This document shows positions 1 to 7,610 of a DNA stretch of 16,052 bases, one piece after another. Numbering within the stretch: position 1 is the first letter of the stretch; each line of letters opens with the position of its first letter. The notes beneath the pieces are model-generated. The model was not told the DNA's origin. It saw only the letters and a list, made by a program, of their open reading frames with translations, and made no database searches. The position numbers and the translations under genes were made by a program. This DNA is from CAVYHX01 sp963768415 (lineage in GTDB: Bacteria; Pseudomonadota; Gammaproteobacteria; UBA9214), in the NCBI GenBank assembly GCA_963768415.1, contig CAVYHX010000046.1, positions 1-16,052 of the forward strand. The letters are read 5' to 3'.

Positions 1-31
1 AGGGAAGCTCTAATATTGAAGTATTCCCGTT

Positions 32-110
32 GTTGCGAGCATAGCGCGGCAACCTCACACTACGAAACCAGTTGCCTGGAGGTTGCTTAATCATTTTGTT
101 CCTCGGTAAC
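32..110. repeat. Decayed copy of a palindromic dispersed repeat (TTGCGAGC...GCTCGCAA type)
   Basis: The left arm at 32-56 reads TTGCGAGC, then a GCG core, then GGCAACCTC. The right arm at 79-110 begins GAGGTTGCTT and ends CCTCGGTAAC, so the inner eight or nine bases of the two arms pair exactly and the outer parts pair imperfectly, around a spacer of about 22 bases. The layout matches the better preserved element at 11566-11645. This is inferred to be an eroded member of the same family. It lies just downstream of the first gene's inferred stop at 136. Confidence 0.45.
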
Positions 111-135
111 CGCTCCATGCGTCGCCTAAAGGCGC

Positions 136-1425
136 CTACTGTTGGTACTCTACCTCCTGCATGGCCCAGGCCAGCCTCTCGACCCGGGCTATGCCCGTAA
201 TAATGGCTCACCTTCTCCATGTAGTCGTCGCAATGAGGAATAAACCCGGGCTTCCCCAAGCTTTTCCAGAAGGGAACTTTTCCGTATACAGTTGATTCCT
301 CCCGCAACCCTGCCTGGTTTTCGACGGGGATTACGAAAACATCCCATGCGCAAAAAGGTCAGATCTGGGGGGAAGTTCGCTCAGTGGGAATCTGGCCAGA
401 GTAACCACGCGGGGCAATTCCGTCCGAATCACCACCTCGGTCAGATCTATCTGATTGCAGGCTTGCATTGAATTCTCGTCGATCTTGATGCCCATTTTGT
501 TGAGCCTCAGTGAGAGTTTGTTAAGCCGAATGAAATCATCTGGCTGGTTAAGTACAGTAATTAACTGGTTGAGAGACTCCTCTGGTGATGGGAGATGAGA
601 ATTGAGCAGTGCTTCAGCTGCCTCACCAAGTTTCTGCCTGACCACTTCGGTTTCATGCCTCATCCTGGCAGCCGCCGGGGTATCCTGATCCATTTTCTTC
701 ATCTGTTGCTGGAGGTTTCTTAACCTTGCGCGCAGCTTCTGGTGATCAAGCTGGAGTCGGTGAAAAGCCAGTTTCCCCATCATGATGTGTTCAAGCGCAT
801 TGGTAACCAGGCCCCCATACAGACATTGCCTGAGTCCCTCGCGCGTTTCGCTTTCTGTCGGAGCAGGCGAATAGATCCGGTGATCCGAGAAACTTACCGC
901 GGTCTGTTGCACATCCCTGTTCAGAACGTCACCCGTGAGTTCCATGCCGAGAACCGGTTTCTCTGTTTTCCGCATGCACAGCAGGGCACAACACTCGGGT
1001 ATTACCTGGTTGCCGTGTTCATCGATAAACTCCCGTATTTCAGAACTTTGACTGAATATCGTTTGCAAGTCGGTTACGTTTACAAAAAAAGCATTGACAT
1101 AGGGATCAGAGATGAAGTTCTTGCGGCAGACATCAATTGCCGAGGGAATCATTTTGACAATGTCATCGGTGAATTCGAGGGTATTACGCGTAACGTGCTG
1201 CAATTTCCTCTTGTAGCCACTCACCAGCCGGATTCTGCTATCCGTGGCATCAATCAGCTGTTCCATTGCGCGTGTAACTTTGGCGTCATATCGCTGCCGG
1301 GATTCTCTTTCCTTTATCCTGTGTCGAAAGACAGTTCGCAATCCTGACAATGTGGTATTAACAAGCGTTTTCATATTGGCTTTATCACAGATGTCTAAAG
1401 TGGCAATTTCCCCGGGTTGAACCAT
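136..1425 (-). CDS. Conserved-looking protein of unknown function, about 429 aa, frameshifted near its 3' end
   Basis: I do not recognise this family. An uninterrupted 364-codon frame runs from ATG at 1425 to TAA at 331, but the coding signal continues in another frame. One missing base in the A-run at 352-356 (T-run on the coding strand) and one extra base in 183-188 extend the protein through AWDVFVIPVENQAG, VPFWKSLGKPGFIPHCDDY and RVERLAWAMQEVEYQQ to TAG at 136; the total length, 1290 bases, is exactly 430 codons. There is no signal peptide or membrane helix. Residues about 5-110 are charged and probably helical; about 140-165 carry a CC-LLC cysteine cluster; about 220-275 form a probable coiled coil rich in Gln, Lys and Arg. 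A GGGTG sequence precedes the chosen ATG; ATG at 1374 is an alternative start. It is monocistronic as far as can be seen. Coding assignment is firm, function unknown, the extension fairly likely. Confidence 0.75.
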
Positions 1426-1874
1426 AAATCACCCGAAATCCGATAATGAATATCGGGGCATTGCAACAGGTCCCAGAGTCAGGCCGCGGCAGTTGATCTA
1501 ATTATTGTCGATAAACGTTAATATTCAAGGCTGGAATTACGGGTAACCGGCCAGCGGTGACTATTTCAGGGCTGACCCTGGCTGACTGGTGTGCAGCGAT
1601 ACCGGGTAAAGACCGATTCATTTCCGCAATATGGGGTTTTCTGTGCCTGGCAAATTATAGAGACGGCGCCGTTTGACAATCATGAAAAGGTGCTCCCCGG
1701 CAGAATTCCATCATGTAAAAACCGTTCAGTAATTTTGACTATACTTGGGAAAGAAGTGAGTATTCAAGTGCACATGCCAGGTTAAAAAAAATAATACCAC
1801 TGCCCGTCTTGGCAAGACGTGATAGCAAACGAAGGCAATCAAATCGGTATGTTCGTATTCGTCAGGAGGAGGGC
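1426..1874. other. Intergenic stretch without a convincing gene
   Basis: A 64-codon GTG-started frame lies at 1591-1785 but has no visible ribosome binding site and no recognisable features, so I do not call it. A TTGACT hexamer at 1735-1740 resembles a -35 box but has no good -10 at standard spacing. A perfect small hairpin, CGTCTT-GGC-AAGACG, lies at 1805-1819; read on the minus strand it is followed, after about 13 bases, by a T-run, so it could be a weak terminator, though no minus-strand gene ends here. It could also be leader structure for the gene starting at 1875. Confidence 0.4.
1864..1869 (+). promoter_or_regulatory. Strong Shine-Dalgarno site deciding the start at 1875
   Basis: AGGAGG lies five bases before GTG at 1875. 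It is the best ribosome binding site in this stretch and argues against the longer TTG start at 1809. Confidence 0.65.
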
Positions 1875-2153
1875 GTGACTACACACGAAGATGAGGTTGG
1901 CGTCATTTATGCTTTGATAGAGCGGTTCGAGCGGCAAAGGCTTCCCCGGTTGCTCGAACTCAAGAGCAGGGTTGACCGTGGCGAGGTGTTTAACGACTCG
2001 GATCTGGAGTTCATGGCTATGGTTGCCCATGATGCGCAACAAAGCAAACACCTTATAGACAGACACCCCGAATGGCATAAGTTTTGCGCCGAGGTAATTC
2101 ATCTCTACGAAGAGGTCGCAGAAAAGGCTCTGGAGAACGAAAAAAATTCATAG
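1875..2153 (+). CDS. Small hypothetical protein, 92 aa
   Basis: I do not recognise a family. The frame is open from a TTG at 1809, but I choose GTG at 1875 because a strong ribosome binding site, AGGAGG at 1864-1869, lies just upstream, while the TTG has none and the 22 residues between are unusually Arg-rich. The 92-residue product is acidic, helical and soluble, with no signal peptide, membrane segment or cysteine pair apart from a single Cys. Motifs visible are a heptad-like N-terminal half (DEVGVIYALIERFERQRLPRL), a middle DSDLEFMAMV segment and a C-terminal helix ending in Glu and Lys. The composition suggests a small all-helical regulatory or structural protein, but this is only inference. 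A MITE-like repeat follows 15 bases after the stop. Confidence 0.7.
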   Translation: MTTHEDEVGVIYALIERFERQRLPRLLELKSRVDRGEVFNDSDLEFMAMVAHDAQQSKHLIDRHPEWHKFCAEVIHLYEEVAEKALENEKNS

Positions 2154-2168
2154 TGCCCAGAGTACAAA

Positions 2169-2254
2169 GGGGACAGTATACATAATTATTTTCTGCTAAA
2201 TTGTATGTCGAAGCCGGTAAGATATTTCGAACCGGTAGATAAGTATACTGTCCC
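2169..2254. repeat. MITE-like inverted repeat with GGGACAGTATAC ends
   Basis: The element begins GGGGACAGTATAC at 2169-2181 and ends GTATACTGTCCC at 2243-2254, giving 12-base inverted ends about 86 bases apart. The inside holds a degenerate direct repeat, CGAAGCCGGTAAGATA near 2209-2224 and CGAACCGGTAGATAA near 2228-2241. Ends of the GTATACTGTCCC type are widespread in gammaproteobacterial intergenic regions, where they often sit near genes for REP-associated tyrosine transposases (Y1 family); no such gene is in this window. The element lies between two small genes, 20 bases before the start of the downstream one, so it may also supply leader structure. Confidence 0.7.
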
Positions 2255-2274
2255 TGGAATTGGGAGGCTATTGA

Positions 2275-2685
2275 ATGTTAAAGAAAACAATTATAGCGAT
2301 TGTTGCAATATTCATCGCATGGTCAGTCCTCGATATGTTGATTCATGGCCTCCTCCTGGAGGAGACTTACAAAGCAACAGCTGATCTGTGGCGTCCAATG
2401 GAAGATATGAATATGCCGCTAATGTATCTGGTTACGCTGGCGTACACTGCATGTTTTGTAATTATATACAGCGTCTTTGTTGGTAATAAATCAGCTGCAA
2501 CTGGTATTAAATTCGGGGCGCTTTTCGGATTGGCGGCAGGTATATCAATGGGTTTTGGTTCGTACTCTTACATGCCGATCCCGTTATCTCTGGCAGTCAG
2601 TTGGTTTGCCGGGACGTTGGTTGAAGCCATTGTGGCCGGTGTGTTGGTTGGCGTTATAGTAAAGCCAGCGGATATGACATCCTGA
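2275..2685 (+). CDS. Small integral membrane protein, 136 aa, function unknown
   Basis: The protein has four predicted membrane segments at about residues 4-26, 48-70, 78-98 and 103-129, with short connecting loops; the largest soluble part is residues 27-47, containing EETYKATADLWRPMEDMNMP and lying between helices one and two. The third and fourth helices are glycine-rich, with small-residue spacing typical of tightly packed helix pairs. There are no cysteine or histidine metal motifs that would suggest an enzyme. GGGAGG at 2262-2267, seven bases before ATG at 2275, supports the start. It stands alone, right after the MITE-like repeat, and is followed by 232 bases without a gene. Its general shape resembles small conserved membrane proteins of unknown function found in many proteobacteria, but I cannot assign a family. 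Confidence 0.8.
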   Translation: MLKKTIIAIVAIFIAWSVLDMLIHGLLLEETYKATADLWRPMEDMNMPLMYLVTLAYTACFVIIYSVFVGNKSAATGIKFGALFGLAAGISMGFGSYSYMPIPLSLAVSWFAGTLVEAIVAGVLVGVIVKPADMTS

Positions 2686-2711
2686 ATGCTTTGTCTGCCC
2701 AAGAAGCCACT

Positions 2712-2747
2712 CAACCGGAGCGGCGCAAACAACACGCCTACCGGTTG
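2712..2747. repeat. Inverted repeat CAACCGG...CCGGTTG downstream of the membrane protein
   Basis: CAACCGG at 2712-2718 pairs exactly with CCGGTTG at 2741-2747, with 22 bases between. No T-run follows, so it is a poor intrinsic terminator. It lies in the otherwise featureless 2686-2917 gap and may be transcript-end structure for the membrane protein gene. Confidence 0.35.
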
Positions 2748-2917
2748 TCTCAGGCGTTTCGATGTCCGCTTTTCAGCGTCTCCAGATTCTCAATGACCGA
2801 ACTGGCAGGAATCGGAAGTGCCTGGGTAAATTAGTCAGATGAGCGGGTGCGACCCTGAACGGACTTTCGTTGGGTTTCGTGCAACAATTACATGAATTCA
2901 GACAAGGGGTTTGATCC

Positions 2918-3373
2918 ATGACCATACGCCACACACTTATGTCCGCGTTCGTCTGGGTAATGTTGTTTGTTTGTTCTGGTACAGTCGCAAGCGAGCCAGC
3001 TCTGGTTATTGCGGCCAACGACACTCGACTGAAATGGGGGCCCTGTCCCGAGTTCATACCGGCTGGATGTGAGATAGCGGTCCTTCACGGGGATCCTGCC
3101 GTACCGAACGTCGATATTCTGTTTAAGGTGCCGGGAGATTTCACTATTCCCCTTCACTGGCATACATCTGCCGAGCGTATGGTTCTTCTTTCCGGTGAAC
3201 TCCATGTTACTTATGAGGGCCAGCAGGCAGCGATCGTTGCGGCCGGATCATATGCATATGGCCCGGCCGAACGCCCGCATGAAGCTTACTGCGCCAGGGG
3301 AGATGATTGCGTTTTGTTTATCGCATTTGAGGCCCCGCTAGATGCGTATCCGGTAGCCGCGCAAGAAAAATAG
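2918..3373 (+). CDS. Secreted cupin-fold protein, 151 aa
   Basis: Residues 1-25 form a signal peptide (hydrophobic FVWVMLFVCSG core, probable cleavage after TVAS), so the product is periplasmic or secreted. A single cupin barrel follows. The first cupin motif is seen at residues 73-93: glycine, then H80-W-H82, E86 and a glycine six residues later. The second motif holds H121 in GPAERPH. H80, H82, E86 and H121 form the expected metal-binding set, so a metal-dependent enzyme or small-molecule binder is plausible; the substrate cannot be told. Four cysteines (43, 51, 125, 131) flank the barrel and could form disulfides in the periplasm. AAGGGG at 2904-2909 precedes ATG at 2918 by eight bases. 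The gene is alone, convergent with the DUF4403 gene. The signal peptide makes it unlike the usual cytoplasmic cupins such as mannose isomerases. Confidence 0.85.
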   Translation: MTIRHTLMSAFVWVMLFVCSGTVASEPALVIAANDTRLKWGPCPEFIPAGCEIAVLHGDPAVPNVDILFKVPGDFTIPLHWHTSAERMVLLSGELHVTYEGQQAAIVAAGSYAYGPAERPHEAYCARGDDCVLFIAFEAPLDAYPVAAQEK

Positions 3374-3384
3374 TATTCTCGATG

Positions 3385-3427
3385 GCGAACAGATAACTGT
3401 CCGGTTCGAACGGACTGTGATGTTCGC
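3385..3427. terminator. Long imperfect hairpin after the cupin gene
   Basis: GCGAACA at 3385-3391 pairs perfectly with TGTTCGC at 3421-3427, and inside it GTCCG at 3399-3403 pairs with CGGAC at 3411-3415 around a TTCGAA core. It begins 12 bases after the cupin stop. There is no T-run, so it is either a transcript-end or RNA-stability structure or a palindromic binding site rather than a textbook terminator. Confidence 0.45.
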
Positions 3428-3453
3428 TTATGGCCGGTTCCGCTACTGTCTGG

Positions 3454-3471
3454 AATTCTTATACAAGAATT
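3454..3471. terminator. Hairpin AATTCTT-ATAC-AAGAATT between convergent genes
   Basis: A perfect seven-base-pair stem with a four-base loop lies 16 bases beyond the DUF4403 stop and 80 bases beyond the cupin stop. The stem is AT-rich and so weak, but its place between convergent genes suits a bidirectional end of transcription. Confidence 0.35.
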
Positions 3472-3486
3472 TGCGCTTGCCACGGG

Positions 3487-4886
3487 TCAGTGCAACACGA
3501 GCCGGATGCTCCCGGTGGCGGTCCCGTCCAGCCTGATACCCTGTTGTACGATATGTATTCGCACTGACCGCAGCTGCATGGCGGACGTATCAAGTGTCAC
3601 ACCGGCAGGTGTGATTCTTTTCAGTAAGGTCGCGAGACGCTCGTTCAGCAAGTCAAGTTGCTGTGCCAATGCCTGGTTAGCTGCATTTTCCAGCGTCTGA
3701 CGGATGTGTTCATGAAATGCTTCCGCCAGGAATCCCATGGCGAAGTCATCCGTATCATAGTTGAATGTCAGGTCGCGCAATTCCAGTTTCCGGCCCTGCG
3801 TATCATAGCTGGTCTGCGCACGCAGCTCTGCAATCCCGTCTACCTCGCCGGTCAACTCCATGCGTACCCGGATTTCCTGCCCGCTGCCCGTCATGCTGAA
3901 CGTGTTGATTTCCGCCTTCCGGCCTTTGATGATCAAAGGATTTGCCGGCCAGGGTATCGGCAAGCTGCTGGTTGAGTCGTGCAAAATCGAGGTTCACACC
4001 CAGGTGCAGATTCAGCCCGGAGGAGCGGGGGTAATACTGTCCCAGTGGTGGCAGCGGCACCGGTTTGCCGGCGGGCTCAGCTCCGGTCACCAGCACCGGC
4101 TGCAAGGCAATGGCAAGCTGTGCATCGATGTATTTCCCCGGCCGGTTATGCGCGACAGCGCGACACCCGTCGGCCTGAGCATTAACCAGTTGTCCTGTCC
4201 GAGCGCTACCGGTTCCTGCAATAACGACCAGGTTCGCTGTGCCTGCTGCCGGATTGCATTCACGCCGGGAGCAAGCTGTCATGAGCGCCGCACGCAGGCT
4301 GTTTTGCATTTGCTTGCGGAATTCCTTCTCGACGACGGGCGTGACATCGATATTCGCGATGGTCATTTCGCAACGGTCGAGAAACCGGGTCGGCAGGATG
4401 CGAAACTCCGGTCTCAAGGTCCAGTCCGGTCCCCATCTCCAGGCGGACCTGCATGCCGATCACTGCCTGTCGTGGTGGTTCATCGATGCCGCAGCTGGCT
4501 TTCAGGTTGACCGCACCAAGCAAGTTTTTGTGCGCCCTGATCCAGTAACGGATATGCGCCTGAACCAATAGCACATCGCCTGAGGCAGTAATGCTGAGCG
4601 GCCCGCGCCAGCCACGGTATTGTGACTTTATACCGTGCCAGTCCTTCCAGGTGCGCCAGTTGCCCGCCTGGTACGGGAGCGTCTTTTCAGCCGCATTGAT
4701 CAGGGGCTCGAGAGACAGCTGCAGCGGAATATCGATGAATGAGGCCGGTAATGGCGGGGGCTGAATGCCTGCGGCTGATTGTGCGCCTGCAGTGGTTAAC
4801 CAAAACAGCGACAGTAGCAACAGCAGCAGGAGTATTTTGAAATACGACCCTGAGCGCGATGGATTATTGTGCCGGTGAAGATGCAT
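3487..4886 (-). CDS. DUF4403 family protein, secreted or envelope-associated, two frameshifts
   Basis: The gene is readable from ATG at 4886 to TGA at 3487 with one extra base near 4430 and one extra A in 3935-3937; removing both gives exactly 466 codons. Residues 1-35 are a signal peptide with a run of seven leucines and an AGAQSAAG cleavage region. The N-terminal part shows family features: IPLQLSLEPLINAAEKTLPY, then YRGWRGPLSITASGD, and a CG pair followed by PRQAVIGMQVRL. The middle part has PDWTLRPEFRILPTRF and the C-terminal part IRMELTGEVDG-type strands, with a final LDGTATGSIRLVLH. The DUF4403 family has no established function; its members are large beta-rich, lipid-binding-like envelope proteins, which is only a structural guess here. 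It is the last gene of the minus-strand series, downstream of the Sel1 protein. The start at 4886 was chosen over an upstream GTG-like extension because it puts the signal peptide at the N terminus. Confidence 0.75.
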
Positions 4887-5066
4887 AAATGGTGATCTTG
4901 ATTCTACAGTTGTAGCTGGTGGTATGCTAACCAGACATCCGGATTTTGTCGAACCAGCGCCGGGCTTGCGCACGGGTGGCCGGGGAAAGGCGGATTTTCT
5001 GCTTGTTGCCCGGGTCAGACTGGACGTGCTCCTGCCGGGCGCTGCGGTCGAGTGTGCCGAAAATGC

Positions 5067-6293
5067 CTATTTTCTGTCTGCGACCTGTTGTGGGCTGACG
5101 AATTCAATGCGATGAGTCTTGTCCTTGAGACAGGATATGGTCGTGTTGTCCTGTAACCGGCACTCGAGTCGATGTTCCTTGCCCCAGCCGGTTTTTATTT
5201 TGAAACCCTGGTCGGCTGTACCCTGGTCATTGATGCCGGTTGCTTCGTCTGTCGCCGGGGTGGTGAGTTGTTCGACGTCGATGACAAGATTCCGGTATTC
5301 AACCTGGAACGTCCCCTGTTCCGAGAATCCGCCGATATATGATTTCGTTTTGTATTTTACCCTGTTGGTAAGAGTAGTACGCGTCTGGTCATCACTGTAG
5401 CAAATGATTTCCCGGTCTGCAGTCCGGCAGTTATTGACGGCTGAGGGAAGATAGGATGACGGGGCTTCATTTCTTTGCCAGGTTGCCAGCATCAGTGTTT
5501 CCATGATGGACCGGCGCCGGTTTTCGGCGGATTTCACGCGCCTGGTCGTTCCGGCTGATGCGGTTGTTGCCGGCGGTGGTGGTGCGGGTGCTGCCGCGAC
5601 TGTTTGTTGCGGGGTCTTGAGTTTTTCCGCCATATCAATCATTTCACCGCGAGCCTGGTCAAAGCCGCCATCTACGGCCCTGGTGAACCATGCAAGTGCC
5701 GTTGTATAGTTTCTCTTGACGCCTTCACCAGCAGCATAAAGTTTGCCGAGGTAATATTGTGCCGGTGGATATTTCTTTTCTGCTGATTTATTGAACCACT
5801 GGTATGCAGTCACCGCATTCTTGCTTACGCCCCTGCCTTCATAGTAGATAAGCCCCAGCTGGTATTCCGCTTTTTCATGTCCCGTATCCGCGGCCTTGCG
5901 GTACCATTCGCGCGCTTCTTTCAGGTTGGTATCGATCCCGATACCACGCGTAAACATATTACCCAGGTTATACTGGCTTTCTATGCTGCCCTTGCCTGCC
6001 TGGTCCAGTTCCTTTTTAAAACGTTCCCGACTGGCCTGCATCAGCTTCAGGCGCGAGACGGCCTTGGAGTTATTTTGCGCGGCCGCTTTTTCATACCACT
6101 CGATTGCCTTGTCACGACTGGCCTGAACGCCACGGCCATTTTGATACATTGCACCCACTTCATACTGGGCATTACTGTTGCCCTGGGTCGCTTCCATGAG
6201 TTTTTCCTTGAACAGCGTTTGCCAGATGTCATTGCCGGCGGAGACGGCCGTGACGGTGAGCAGCAGTAACAGTGTGACAAATGACTTGCGCAT
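5067..6293 (-). CDS. Periplasmic Sel1-repeat (TPR-like) protein, 408 aa
   Basis: An intact gene. Residues 1-20 are a signal peptide (FVTLLLLLTVTAVSAG). Four Sel1-like repeats follow at about residues 38-230, each with the pattern AQYxLGxxYxxGxGVxxxxxxAxxWYxKAA, for example YEVGAMYQNGRGV, YQLGLIYYEGRGV and YYLGKLYAAGEGV. An Ala/Pro/Thr-rich linker at about 238-258 leads to a C-terminal domain of about 140 residues that I do not recognise, with two Cys pairs (NCRTADREIICY and LECRLQDNTTISCL) that could form disulfides. Sel1 repeats are protein-protein interaction scaffolds; the partner is unknown. I chose ATG at 6293 rather than the in-frame GTG two codons earlier, since both have only a weak GAG-type site. 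The DUF4403 gene lies 180 bases downstream on the same strand, and both products are exported. Confidence 0.85.
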   Translation of the reverse strand: MRKSFVTLLLLLTVTAVSAGNDIWQTLFKEKLMEATQGNSNAQYEVGAMYQNGRGVQASRDKAIEWYEKAAAQNNSKAVSRLKLMQASRERFKKELDQAGKGSIESQYNLGNMFTRGIGIDTNLKEAREWYRKAADTGHEKAEYQLGLIYYEGRGVSKNAVTAYQWFNKSAEKKYPPAQYYLGKLYAAGEGVKRNYTTALAWFTRAVDGGFDQARGEMIDMAEKLKTPQQTVAAAPAPPPPATTASAGTTRRVKSAENRRRSIMETLMLATWQRNEAPSSYLPSAVNNCRTADREIICYSDDQTRTTLTNRVKYKTKSYIGGFSEQGTFQVEYRNLVIDVEQLTTPATDEATGINDQGTADQGFKIKTGWGKEHRLECRLQDNTTISCLKDKTHRIEFVSPQQVADRK

Positions 6294-6324
6294 GTTCACT
6301 CGATGAGTGTGGTGTTGAACCCGT

Positions 6325-6351
6325 GCCGGGTCTTGCCTGCTGTAACCCGGC
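6325..6351. repeat. Perfect inverted repeat in the leader of the Sel1 gene
   Basis: GCCGGGT at 6325-6331 pairs with ACCCGGC at 6345-6351 around a 13-base loop, 32 bases upstream of the Sel1 start. It would form a stable hairpin in the 5' leader if transcription starts at the proposed promoter near 6425-6452. Confidence 0.4.
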
Positions 6352-6424
6352 TTGCCTTATATGAATTTGTAACGGCACCACCCTGATCGTCTTGATGTTG
6401 AACTGGTTCACATATTAAAAAAAC

Positions 6425-6452
6425 AATATATAAAACAGAATGATAAGATTAA
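6425..6452 (-). promoter_or_regulatory. Possible sigma-70 promoter for the Sel1 gene
   Basis: On the minus strand TTAATC (6447-6452) and TATATT (6425-6430) are separated by 16 bases, followed by a run of seven T. The surrounding 6410-6460 is markedly AT-rich compared with the coding DNA. The -35 is weak, so this is only a candidate. Confidence 0.3.
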
Positions 6453-6525
6453 CTTCCAGTTGCGAAAAAACTGGAACAGGCGCTTGAAACCTGAATCGGG
6501 GTGTGGTGCGACAGCCGCTGTTCTC

Positions 6526-7485
6526 TCAACACAGCCGGCGCAGCTGTTCAATGATGCGTGTCTCGAGCCAGTATTGCGGCCGCAGTGGATTGGATCCGGC
6601 GACGAAACCGACATGACCACCATGACGGGCAAGTTCCAGTGTGATCGCAGGGCTGAGCTCCTGTTGCGCGGGGATCGCCCGGCTGGGCAGGAAGGGATCA
6701 TCCCGGGCGTGCAGTATCAGCGTCTGCACGCTAATGCCGCCAAGATACTGTTTGCAGCTTGACTGGGTGTAGTAGTCGTCCACATCCCGGAATCCGTGCA
6801 ATGGGGCCGTTATCGCATCATCGAACTGGCGAAATGTCCTCAATTCATGCAGCCGCTCCAGCGGGTAGGGCGGTGGATGCCGGAGTGCCTTGGCGGAGAT
6901 CGAATGCCTGAGTTTTTTCAACAGGTGGCGCTGGTAAATGCGCGCGATGCCTGACTCGAGCTGCAGCGCGGCACTATTCAGGTCAAAGGGTACAGAGATG
7001 GCGATAGCCGTTGTCACCGGTGCCTTTGCGCCCTGTTCACCGAGCCACTTGAGCAGGACATTGCCGCCGAGCGAATAACCCAGCACAGCTATTGGTCGCG
7101 TGCCATGGCGAATCCCGAGAAGCCTGACTACGTGGTCGAGATCAGCAGTGTCCCCGGAGTGGTAACGGCGTGCCAGCCGGTTCGGGGTGCCGCTGCAGCC
7201 GCGAAAATACATCAATCCCGCGGTATAGGATTGCTTCGCCAGGGCGAAAATTATGTTCCCTGTGTAATGTGATTCCAGCGAGCCTTCCAGGCCGTGCAGT
7301 ACCAGCACCAGCGCATTGCCGGTATCTTTCGTCCAGTCGATATCGACAAAATCTCCATCCGGCAATTCTATCTGTTCGCGTACCAGTGCCGGTGTCCGGC
7401 GGGCACGTAACAGTGACGGATACAGTGTCTGAAGATGCGGTCCCGGCAGCCACCAGGCGGGCTTGAAATCACTGGATGTAATCAT
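6526..7485 (-). CDS. yheT: YheT-family alpha/beta hydrolase
   Basis: An intact 319-residue serine hydrolase of the YheT/ABHD1-3 family (UPF0017). Visible marks are FKPAWWLPGPHLQT near the N terminus, ELPDGDFVDIDW, the oxyanion segment LHGLEGS, the family motif FRGCSGTPN, the nucleophile elbow GYSLGGN with the catalytic Ser, the acid in HARDDPFLP and the catalytic His in HGGHVGFV. E. coli YheT is of similar length (about 340). Members are predicted to be cytoplasmic carboxylesterases or lipases; the physiological substrate is unknown. The frame stays open to a GTG at 7506, but ATG at 7485 gives an N terminus (MITSSDFKPAWW) typical of homologues. It follows gluQRS on the same strand with about 125 bases between, too far to be sure of one transcript. 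Confidence 0.9.
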   Translation of the reverse strand: MITSSDFKPAWWLPGPHLQTLYPSLLRARRTPALVREQIELPDGDFVDIDWTKDTGNALVLVLHGLEGSLESHYTGNIIFALAKQSYTAGLMYFRGCSGTPNRLARRYHSGDTADLDHVVRLLGIRHGTRPIAVLGYSLGGNVLLKWLGEQGAKAPVTTAIAISVPFDLNSAALQLESGIARIYQRHLLKKLRHSISAKALRHPPPYPLERLHELRTFRQFDDAITAPLHGFRDVDDYYTQSSCKQYLGGISVQTLILHARDDPFLPSRAIPAQQELSPAITLELARHGGHVGFVAGSNPLRPQYWLETRIIEQLRRLC

Positions 7486-7610
7486 CAGCTTATCGTTAAC
7501 GCTCACTCGTGAAAGACAGTATCAGTGTAATAGCATACACAGACCTTGTTTAAACAGGCGGGCTGTCGCCGCCATCCCTGCAGTAAAGGTCAATTCATCG
7601 GTGCAGCCGT

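Noticed and set aside
742..1347. 201-codon plus-strand frame opposite the first gene
   Set aside because: It lies wholly antisense to a longer coding frame with better composition, has no ribosome binding site and shows no recognisable motif.
1591..1785. 64-codon GTG-started frame
   Set aside because: No ribosome binding site, no features, and length that chance alone allows; kept only as a note in the gap entry.
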